DNA from: an uncultured Eubacteriales bacterium
Lineage (GTDB): Bacteria; Bacillota; Clostridia; Peptostreptococcales; Anaerovoracaceae
Length of the DNA stretch: 28,622 bases
Assembly (NCBI GenBank): GCA_900553025.1
Contig: USBT01000012.1
Coordinates: 1-28,622 of the forward strand
Direction: 5' to 3'
Shown in pieces: positions 22,151 through 28,622 of the stretch (the first letter of the stretch is position 1; every line of letters starts with the position of its first letter). The notes under the pieces are model-generated. The model did no database searches, had not been told where the DNA came from, and saw only the letters and a program-made list of their open reading frames with translations. The position numbers and the translations under genes are program-made.

Positions 22151-23956
22151 TTATTTGCCTTCATCGTATTTTAGAACGGCTGTAAAGGCTTCCTGAGGAA
22201 CCTCTACCTTACCAAATTGCCTCATTCTTTTCTTACCGGCCTTCTGCTTTTCGAGCAGCTTCTTCTTCCTTGAAATATCTCCACCGTAGCATTTTGCGAT
22301 TACATCTTTTCTGTATGCTCTCACCGTTGTTCTAGCGATTATTTTCTGACCTATAGCTGCTTGAATAGGAACTTCGAATTGATGCATTGGTATAACTTCC
22401 TTGAGCTTTTCGCACACAAACTTACCCCTAGCATAGGCTCTCGATTCGTGGACTATCATTGAAAAGGCGTCTACAATGCTCTTGTTTAGTAACACATCAA
22501 GTTTAACTAACTGACTTTTCTCATATCTGTCAAACTCATAATCAAGAGAACCATATCCTCTTGTTTTGGATTTAAGTGCATCGAAAAAGTCATATATTAC
22601 TTCATTTAGTGGCAGATCATAGTGTAAATCCACCCTGTCACCTGCAATATATTCCATGTGGAGCATGGTGCCACGTCTTTCCTGACACATCTCCATTATT
22701 GAGCCGACATATTCCTTGGGAATAATGATATTAGTTTTAACCATTGGTTCCTCAATGTGGTCTATCTCAGTCAGAGGAGGAAGATTCGTAGGGTTTTGAA
22801 TCATTTCGATACTACCGTCGTTTTTTACAATCTTGTATACAACGCTTGGAGCTGTGGTTATTACCGCAAGGTCAAATTCTCTCTCAAGTCTTTCAACTAT
22901 AATTTCCATGTGAAGCAGTCCTAGAAATCCACATCTAAATCCGAATCCAAGTGCGTTTGAAGTCTCAGGCTCGAACAAAAAAGCAGCATCATTTACCTGT
23001 AGCTTTTCCAGTGCGTCCTTTACTCCCTCATATTTTTCACCTTCTGCAGGGTAAATTCCACAGTAAACCATAGATTGCACTTTCTTATATCCCGGCAATA
23101 CCGATGTGGTAGGATTGCTCGCAAGTGTAATCGTATCACCTACTCTGGCATCCTTAACCTGCTTAATTGAGGCAACTATATATCCAACATCCCCGGCAGA
23201 CAACTGTTTTGTAGCATTATGCGATGGTGCCATGACACCTACTTCTGTAACCTCATATTTTTTCTTGCTATTCATAAGAAGAATTTCATCGCCAGGTCTA
23301 ACCTCACCATCGAATATTCGTGTATAAATAACGACACCTCTATAGTTGTCATAAACCGAATCAAATATCAATGCCTTAAGGGGTGCGTCGGGATCTCCGC
23401 TCGGCTGCGGAATGTGAGTCACTACCGCCTCTAATAGTTCTTCAATTCCAATCCCCTCTTTTGCTGAAACAAGGGGTGCATCTTCGGTATCAATGCCTAT
23501 CATATCCTCGATTTCTTCCTTAACCTCATCAACTCTCGCACTCGCAAGGTCAATTTTGTTAAGACACGGTAAAATCTCAAGGTCTTCATCCAGTGCCAAA
23601 TAAACATTTGCCATAGTCTGTGCTTCTACTCCCTGTGTCGCATCCACTACAAGAACCGCTCCCTCGCAGGCAGCGAGGCTTCTCGACACTTCGTAGTTGA
23701 AGTCAACATGTCCTGGAGTGTCAATCAGGTTGAATATATATTCATTGCCATCCTTTGACTTAAATACGAGCCTACTCGTTTGCAGTTTAATGGTTATTCC
23801 ACGTTCTCTCTCAATATCCATATTGTCGAGAAATTGCTCTTTCATATCCCTTGTTGCGACCAAGCCAGTATTTTCGATAATTCTATCTGCGAGCGTACTC
23901 TTTCCATGGTCAATGTGTGCTATTATGCTAAAGTTCCTTATATATTTCTGGTCCAT
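22151..23956 (-). CDS. lepA: Elongation factor 4 (LepA), translational GTPase
   Basis: Ribosome-associated GTPase that acts in translation and ribosome assembly. From ATG 23956 the protein is 601 aa, the normal size. The G domain shows AHIDHGKST (G1), RGITI (G2), DTPGHVDF (G3), NKIDLASA (G4) and SAKEGIG (G5). The effector domains and the LepA-specific C-terminal domain, with RKKKLLEKQKAGKKRMRQFG near the end, follow in order. The codons MRSCL ahead of MDQKYIRN contain the GAGGAG site itself, so the true start is the internal ATG. It is the first gene of lepA-hemW-glpK and lies divergent to the MATE transporter; no convincing -35/-10 was found in the 88 bases between them. Confidence 0.97.
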   Translation of the reverse strand: MDQKYIRNFSIIAHIDHGKSTLADRIIENTGLVATRDMKEQFLDNMDIERERGITIKLQTSRLVFKSKDGNEYIFNLIDTPGHVDFNYEVSRSLAACEGAVLVVDATQGVEAQTMANVYLALDEDLEILPCLNKIDLASARVDEVKEEIEDMIGIDTEDAPLVSAKEGIGIEELLEAVVTHIPQPSGDPDAPLKALIFDSVYDNYRGVVIYTRIFDGEVRPGDEILLMNSKKKYEVTEVGVMAPSHNATKQLSAGDVGYIVASIKQVKDARVGDTITLASNPTTSVLPGYKKVQSMVYCGIYPAEGEKYEGVKDALEKLQVNDAAFLFEPETSNALGFGFRCGFLGLLHMEIIVERLEREFDLAVITTAPSVVYKIVKNDGSIEMIQNPTNLPPLTEIDHIEEPMVKTNIIIPKEYVGSIMEMCQERRGTMLHMEYIAGDRVDLHYDLPLNEVIYDFFDALKSKTRGYGSLDYEFDRYEKSQLVKLDVLLNKSIVDAFSMIVHESRAYARGKFVCEKLKEVIPMHQFEVPIQAAIGQKIIARTTVRAYRKDVIAKCYGGDISRKKKLLEKQKAGKKRMRQFGKVEVPQEAFTAVLKYDEGK

Positions 23957-24038
23957 TAAACAACTCCTCATTTTTGTTTTTACTGCTTTAATAATATCAT
24001 ATCTATTGATACAACACTAGCATTTTAATTGCGATTAG

Positions 24039-24044
24039 TATAAA
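24039..24044 (+). promoter_or_regulatory. Possible -10 element of the MATE gene
   Basis: TATAAA ends directly before ATG 24045 and 9 bases before ATG 24054. No Shine-Dalgarno is visible before either ATG. If this is the -10, the transcript would begin at or just before the second ATG. There is no good -35, so this is a weak call. Confidence 0.35.
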
Positions 24045-25460
24045 ATGATAGCCATGAATACAATAGAAAAATCCGTAAATTTAAATATTGACAAGTCTAA
24101 GATTCGAAAAGCTTTTGCATTATATGTCAGCCAAAGTGTTCTCGCTATGATCGGTTTTTCGGCATACATTCTGGCTGACACATATTTTGTTGCAAATGGC
24201 ATCGGCACAATGGCTCTTGCAGGGCTCAACATAGCTTTACCAATTTACAGCATCATCCTCGGAATCGGAATGCTAATTTCCGTTGGAGGATCGACGTTTT
24301 TTGCTGTTATTAAAGCCAGAGGTGACCATGAGCTTGGCAACAAAATATTTACCTTCGCTGTTTCTATCGCGGCTGTTCTTGGCTTTGTTTTTTTAATTTT
24401 AGGACGTATTTTTTCGGAGAATTTGGCCTTTGTTTTCGGTGGTGACGAGGTAACTGTGCCTTATGCTTCTACCTATATACGGGTCGTTTCAACATTTTCT
24501 GTGCCTTTTATGCTCAACAATATAATTGTCGCATTCATTAGAAATGACAATGCGCCGAAATTCGCTACAGCATCGCTTCTTGCAAGCAATTTATCAAACT
24601 GTATAATGGACTGGATTTTTATTTATCCTTGCAAAATGGGAATGAAAGGTGCGGCTCTAGCGACGGGAATATCCCCTATTATAGGACTTCTCGTACTTTC
24701 AATTTATTTCCTAAAACATATGAATTCGTTTGTTTTACTTAATCCTTTTAAATTTATTCACGTTAAGGGTAATAATCATCGCGATTACAGGCATCGTAAT
24801 AATAGGATTTTCTGGGTATTTAAAAATATTGTTGTACTGGGACTTTCAAGCTTTATCATTGAAATGTCGTCAGGACTTTCAATAGTTTCATTCAACATTG
24901 CCTCTTGGTCAATCGCAGGTAATCTCGGTGTTTCTGCATATTCAATAGTTGCTAATATAGCATTTGTAGTAAATGCGCTCTTTAATGGAATAGGTCAAGG
25001 TATGCAGCCACTCATAAGCAAGTACCATGGTAGAGGCGATAATCATTCCAAGACGCAGGTCATCCGCCTTGGTATTATAACAGCCTTTTCTATGGCTATT
25101 GTTTTGTATATTATACTATATATCTTTGCGACACCGTTTTCGGATATATTCAACAAAACAAGTGACCCCGAGCTGAATGCCATGGGTGCTTTGGGGATAA
25201 GGTGCTATTTTGTCGGTTATTTCTTTGCGGGTCTTAACATAGTAATCGCCGCGTCCATGAACGCCCAAGAAGCTGCAATTAAGTCGCTTTTGATTACCGT
25301 GAGCCGTGGACTTCTCTTGCTGGTACCTACAATCGCAATTTTAGCTCAGCTTGGAAACATCGTCTATCTATGGTTTGCACTACCTGTTTCAGAGTTTATC
25401 ACTCTGACCTTTGTGAGCATCGTGTTTTTTCGCTCTAAGGGAAAAAGTCGGACATTATAG
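24045..25460 (+). CDS. MATE-family efflux transporter
   Basis: Integral membrane protein of 471 aa, probably a cation- or drug-antiporter of the MATE (DinF/NorM-like) type. About twelve hydrophobic helices can be counted in two halves: the first from about residue 22 to 230, the second from about 260 to 465, with a basic loop (HRDYRHRNNR) between. The start of helix 1, ADTYFVANGIGTMALAGLN, matches the family's D-x-x-F/FVG segment. The second half has GIGQGMQPLISKYHGRGD. The first residues are MIAM; ATG 24054 (468 aa) is equally likely as start, and neither has a ribosome site. The substrate cannot be told. It is divergent from lepA and upstream of rpsT, which has its own promoter. Confidence 0.9.
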   Translation: MIAMNTIEKSVNLNIDKSKIRKAFALYVSQSVLAMIGFSAYILADTYFVANGIGTMALAGLNIALPIYSIILGIGMLISVGGSTFFAVIKARGDHELGNKIFTFAVSIAAVLGFVFLILGRIFSENLAFVFGGDEVTVPYASTYIRVVSTFSVPFMLNNIIVAFIRNDNAPKFATASLLASNLSNCIMDWIFIYPCKMGMKGAALATGISPIIGLLVLSIYFLKHMNSFVLLNPFKFIHVKGNNHRDYRHRNNRIFWVFKNIVVLGLSSFIIEMSSGLSIVSFNIASWSIAGNLGVSAYSIVANIAFVVNALFNGIGQGMQPLISKYHGRGDNHSKTQVIRLGIITAFSMAIVLYIILYIFATPFSDIFNKTSDPELNAMGALGIRCYFVGYFFAGLNIVIAASMNAQEAAIKSLLITVSRGLLLLVPTIAILAQLGNIVYLWFALPVSEFITLTFVSIVFFRSKGKSRTL

Positions 25461-25617
25461 CTTGAATTGTAATGACCTATGTTGCATTTATTTGAAAATA
25501 TTGCGACATTTCCAGAGTGCTTTTGTCACATATGTTTGTCAATACTTGAGGGCAGAAGCAGGAAAAAAGATGTTAGTGTCAAATAATTGTGGAGTTTTTG
25601 AAAAAAAGATAAAATCG

Positions 25618-25646
25618 TTGCAATCTCTGTTCTTTTGTTATATAAT
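25618..25646 (+). promoter_or_regulatory. Promoter of rpsT
   Basis: TTGCAA (25618-25623), 17 bp spacer, perfect TATAAT (25641-25646). Initiation near 25653 gives a leader of about 49 bases. In it AATTTAA (25657-25663) and TTAAATT (25672-25678) can form a weak AT hairpin before the GGGGTG ribosome site. The rest of 25461-25617 holds nothing I can name. Confidence 0.85.
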
Positions 25647-25701
25647 GGCAAGTGCGAATTTAAGCAAATTGTTAAATTTAAGAAAAGTGGGGTGAAAATT
25701 A

Positions 25702-25974
25702 ATGGCAAATATTAAATCCGCAAAGAAAAGAATCAGAGTAATCGATAAGAAAACCGCTAGAAATAAGCGTGTTAAGAGCCACGTGAAAGAAGCTATCAAG
25801 GCGTTTGAGGTTGCAATGGAGTCAAAGGATTTGGATCAGGCAGCTGAAAAGCTTGGAGTCTGCGAAAAGAAATTGATGCAGGCTGCTTCAAAGGGAACTC
25901 TTAACAAAAAAGCTGCTTCAAGAAAGGTTTCAAGACTTACAAAAAAATTCAACGCAGCAAAGGCTGCAAAATAA
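25702..25974 (+). CDS. rpsT: 30S ribosomal protein S20
   Basis: Small basic protein of 90 aa that binds 16S rRNA and stabilises the 30S subunit. The sequence is typical: MANIKSAKKRIRV at the start, RNKRVKSHVKEAIK, and the end KKAASRKVSRLTKKFNAAKA. The ATG has GGGGTG eight bases upstream. It is a single-gene unit with its own strong promoter and terminator. In several bacteria S20 represses its own translation; no dedicated operator structure is clear here beyond a weak leader hairpin. Confidence 0.98.
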   Translation: MANIKSAKKRIRVIDKKTARNKRVKSHVKEAIKAFEVAMESKDLDQAAEKLGVCEKKLMQAASKGTLNKKAASRKVSRLTKKFNAAKAAK

Positions 25975-26028
25975 GTCTCACCCGTCCCCACCTGTGTATA
26001 AGTTAAATACACATGCAATGAGCATATA

Positions 26029-26060
26029 AACGATGGAGTGTCTCCCATCGTTTTTTATTT
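26029..26060 (+). terminator. Terminator after rpsT
   Basis: ACGATGG (26030-26036) pairs with CCATCGT (26045-26051), the inner AG/CT pairs extend the stem around one bulge, and TTTTTTATTTT follows. A second hairpin TGTGTAT/ATACACA lies just before it (25993-26013) without a U-run and may stabilise the mRNA end. Confidence 0.85.
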
Positions 26061-26118
26061 TACCAATAACACAAAATATAAGATGCAAATACGCCTTTTA
26101 GACGTAGTTACTTTATTT

Positions 26119-26133
26119 CAGTTGCGACAACTG
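26119..26133. promoter_or_regulatory. Perfect palindrome, operator candidate
   Basis: CAGTTG-CGA-CAACTG is a 6+3+6 inverted repeat, 41 bases upstream of the -10 of the P-type ATPase gene. It has no U-run and is short for a terminator, so a protein-binding site is more likely. I cannot assign a regulator. Confidence 0.35.
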
Positions 26134-26171
26134 TTTTCTTTAAGATTGACAAACTATAAGCTGCATCCTTA

Positions 26172-26180
26172 TGTTATAAT
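26172..26180 (+). promoter_or_regulatory. Extended -10 promoter of the P-type ATPase
   Basis: TGTTATAAT (26172-26180) is a perfect extended -10. A TTGACA at 26146-26151 is 23 bases from TATAAT, too far for a normal spacer. Initiation is expected near 26187, giving a leader of about 34 bases. Confidence 0.6.
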
Positions 26181-26220
26181 TTATAGAAAATGAAGAAGAT
26201 ATTTACACCAAGGAGAGATT

Positions 26221-28622
26221 ATGTATTACAAAAAAGATGCAAGAGAAGTTATGACGGAGCTTTCTACAGATTTAAATGGTCTTTCAGAAAGCCAAGTTAG
26301 CATTAACCGCAAAAAATATGGCTCCCATAAAATTGAAGAAAAGAAAAAGAAATCCGTATTCGAAATATTCATCGATCAATTCAAGGATCTTCTCGTTATC
26401 ATACTTATAATTGCTGCAATCATTTCTATGATAACAGGAAGCTACGAAAGTACTGCCGTAATTATCTCTGTTCTAATATTAAACGCTGTACTTGGTACCG
26501 TTCAATATATAAAGGCTGAGCAATCTCTAAAAAGTCTTAAAAGTATGTCCTCCCCAAATGCTAAGGTCATAAGAAATGGGCACAAAATAGAAGTCCCCGC
26601 AGAGGATCTTGTTGTTGGCGACATTTTCACTCTCGAAGCAGGTGACATCGTTCCTGGAGATGGACGTATAATAGAAAACTATTCATTAAAAGTAAATGAG
26701 AGTGCACTTACAGGCGAATCGGAAAGTGTTGAAAAACAGTCAGACACCTTAAGCACAAATAATCCAGATAATCCCGACGAAAAGGTTGCGCTCGGCGATC
26801 AGGTTAACATGGTATTCTCAGGCTCTTTGATTACATATGGAAGAGCAACCGTAGTATGTACTGCGGTTGGATCGAAAGCACAGCTCGGTCTAATTGCCGA
26901 CATGATAAGCAATGCTGAGGAAAAAAAGACACCTCTTCAGGTTACCATGGATAATTTTTCAAAAAAGCTTTCCATAGGTATAATTATTCTATGTATTCTA
27001 GTTTTCGCACTGAATATTTACAGGAATATGCCCATTTTGGATTCGCTCCTATTTGCTGTTGCCCTTGCGGTAGCTGCAATTCCTGAGGCTTTATCATCCA
27101 TCATTACCATTTCTCTTGCCATAGGCACCAAGCGCATGGCTGAAGAAAATGCAATTATCAAGGAATTATCAGCCGTCGAAGGTTTAGGCTCGGTTTCCAT
27201 TATATGCTCTGACAAAACTGGGACATTAACTCAAAACAAAATGACTGTTGAGGATACTTATATCTTGCCCTCTGCGTCTGAAAAAATGTTCAAGCTAGCG
27301 TCAGTTCTTTGCAACGATACTACAGTAACTGGTGAAGGCTTCTTAGGCGACCCAACAGAAACTGCACTTGTAGAATACTTCATCAAGGAAGGCGGAAATT
27401 ATGACGAAATCCGAACAAAATATCCGCGTTTTGCAGAGATTCCCTTCGATTCTAACCGTAAGCTGATGTCAACATATCACGATATAGACGGAGAAGCTGT
27501 TCTGTTCACCAAGGGTGCTCTTGACGTACTGCTCAGCAGGACCATCAATCTCTCTGAGGATGAAAGAAAGGCGATTGAGGCCCTCAATCAAAAATGGTCA
27601 TCGCAGGGTCTGCGTGTGCTTGCGTTTGCTAAGAAGAGGATTGAGGGGCTTGTCAAGAGCACCGAAGCAGTGCTAGATCTTTCATATGAGAATGACCTTG
27701 AGTTTCTGGGGCTCATGGCTGAGATGGATCCACCACGAGAGGAATCATTTGAAGCTGTTGCAGAATGTAGGCGTGCAGGTATCAAACCGATAATGATAAC
27801 TGGTGACCACAAAATTACTGCCTCCGCAATTGCAAAAAGAATCGGAATTATGGAAGACGGAGATATTGCTGTTACAGGTCCTGAACTAGATGAAATGAGC
27901 CAAGATGAACTCATGGGTAAGCTTGAGAAAATTTCGCTATACGCGAGGGTATCACCTAGCAATAAAATTAGAATTGTTAAGGCTTGGCAATCACTCGGTC
28001 ATATTGTAGCAATGACTGGTGATGGCGTGAATGACGCTCCTGCTCTTAAAAGCGCCGATGTCGGTGTCGCTATGGGTATAACTGGAACTGACGTTTCAAA
28101 GGATGCTGCAAGCATGATTCTGACAGATGACAACTTTGCGACGATTGTAAAATCAGTGCTTAACGGAAGAAATATATATGCTAATATTAAGAATTCTATT
28201 TTGTTCCTTCTATCAGGCAATATGGCTGGCATCTTCGTTGTTTTGGCGACAGCATTGCTTGCTCTTCCGACACCTTTTACCGCCGTACATCTTTTGTTTA
28301 TAAATCTCTTGACTGACTCACTTCCAGCTCTTGCGATAAATATGGAGCCGATGAACAAGGGGCTGATTAACGAAGCTCCTCGTTCACGAAAAGAAAATGT
28401 AATCACAAGGGCTAATTTTATCCAAATTATTCTTCAGGGTGCCCTTATCGGTAGTGCCACTCTCGGAGCTTTTTACATAGGTCTCGGTAATGAAGGCCAT
28501 TACGGAGCCATGACTATGGCATTTGCAACGCTTTGTCTTGCAAGGCTTTGGCATGGATTTAACAGCAGAGGAAAGGAATCAATTTTTGCACTTGGTCTAT
28601 TCACAAACATGGCTGTTGTGGG
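26221..28622 (+). CDS. Calcium-type P-type (IIA) ATPase, 3' end outside window
   Basis: Open from ATG 26221 to the window edge, about 800 codons. It is a SERCA-like cation pump that exports or sequesters Ca2+ using ATP. The N-terminal cation-ATPase segment comes first; the actuator loop has TGES (164-167), helix M4 has AIPEAL (286-291), the phosphorylated Asp331 is in SDKTGTLTQNK, and TGDGVNDAPALKSADVG follows the nucleotide-binding domain. Helix M6 keeps NLLTDSLPAL, with the Asn, Thr and Asp of calcium site II. Helix M5 reads GNMAGIF, where SERCA has a Glu (NVGEV), so only one ion per cycle may be carried, as in some bacterial pumps. GGAGAG stands four bases before the ATG. Ion choice is inferred from the family; Mn2+ or other ions are not excluded. 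Confidence 0.93.
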   Translation, partial: MYYKKDAREVMTELSTDLNGLSESQVSINRKKYGSHKIEEKKKKSVFEIFIDQFKDLLVIILIIAAIISMITGSYESTAVIISVLILNAVLGTVQYIKAEQSLKSLKSMSSPNAKVIRNGHKIEVPAEDLVVGDIFTLEAGDIVPGDGRIIENYSLKVNESALTGESESVEKQSDTLSTNNPDNPDEKVALGDQVNMVFSGSLITYGRATVVCTAVGSKAQLGLIADMISNAEEKKTPLQVTMDNFSKKLSIGIIILCILVFALNIYRNMPILDSLLFAVALAVAAIPEALSSIITISLAIGTKRMAEENAIIKELSAVEGLGSVSIICSDKTGTLTQNKMTVEDTYILPSASEKMFKLASVLCNDTTVTGEGFLGDPTETALVEYFIKEGGNYDEIRTKYPRFAEIPFDSNRKLMSTYHDIDGEAVLFTKGALDVLLSRTINLSEDERKAIEALNQKWSSQGLRVLAFAKKRIEGLVKSTEAVLDLSYENDLEFLGLMAEMDPPREESFEAVAECRRAGIKPIMITGDHKITASAIAKRIGIMEDGDIAVTGPELDEMSQDELMGKLEKISLYARVSPSNKIRIVKAWQSLGHIVAMTGDGVNDAPALKSADVGVAMGITGTDVSKDAASMILTDDNFATIVKSVLNGRNIYANIKNSILFLLSGNMAGIFVVLATALLALPTPFTAVHLLFINLLTDSLPALAINMEPMNKGLINEAPRSRKENVITRANFIQIILQGALIGSATLGAFYIGLGNEGHYGAMTMAFATLCLARLWHGFNSRGKESIFALGLFTNMAVV

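Noticed and set aside
25462..25695. 77-codon plus-strand frame between the MATE gene and rpsT
   Set aside because: It runs through the strong rpsT promoter and has no ribosome site.
27588..28406. Two minus-strand frames opposite the P-type ATPase
   Set aside because: They mirror conserved ATPase motifs on the plus strand; serine-rich translations are typical antisense artefacts.

Overview
The window is a stretch of bacterial chromosome, moderately AT-rich. Gram-positive traits include sortase-type surface proteins, AGGAGG ribosome sites, TTG starts, an ECF-type cobalt transporter behind a cobalamin riboswitch, type III pantothenate kinase and a PucR regulator. I read it as a low-GC Firmicute of class Clostridia. 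The Eubacterium/Mogibacterium-like (family XIII) group would fit, but that placement is inference from protein style, not a search.

Layout. At 1-7.7 kb on the minus strand lies a housekeeping operon, read right to left: tilS, ftsH, a PucR-family regulator, coaX, dusB, then tRNA-Asn with its own promoter. At 7.7-11.3 kb, also minus, is the cobalt transporter cbiM-cbiN-cbiQ-cbiO. It is preceded by a promoter, a complete cobalamin riboswitch with terminator, and an extra structured leader of about 230 nt. A strong hairpin terminator sits between cbiN and cbiQ. A small ORF (32 aa) lies just upstream of the riboswitch.

At 11.5-17.4 kb, minus, is an accessory surface region. It holds a large M26-like (ZmpA/B/C, IgA-protease type) metalloprotease with a sorting signal, a secreted protein without an anchor, and a sortase-anchored protein with an InlB-type repeat. 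A perfect (GTCT)11 tetranucleotide tract lies in the leader of the last two and is a strong phase-variation candidate.

At 17.5-18.5 kb is gap (glyceraldehyde-3-phosphate dehydrogenase, plus), convergent with and slightly overlapping bioY (minus). Between bioY and glpK lies an unusual array of six 22-24 bp repeats with alternating orientation of their core. The minus-strand operon lepA-hemW-glpK follows (19.4-24.0 kb), then on the plus strand a MATE transporter, rpsT with a strong promoter and terminator, and the first 800 codons of a Ca2+-type P-ATPase that runs off the window.

Most genes are ordinary core functions. The parts most worth a second look are the repeat-controlled surface locus, the extra leader of cbiM, the alternating repeat array near bioY, and the apparent leaderless start of tilS.
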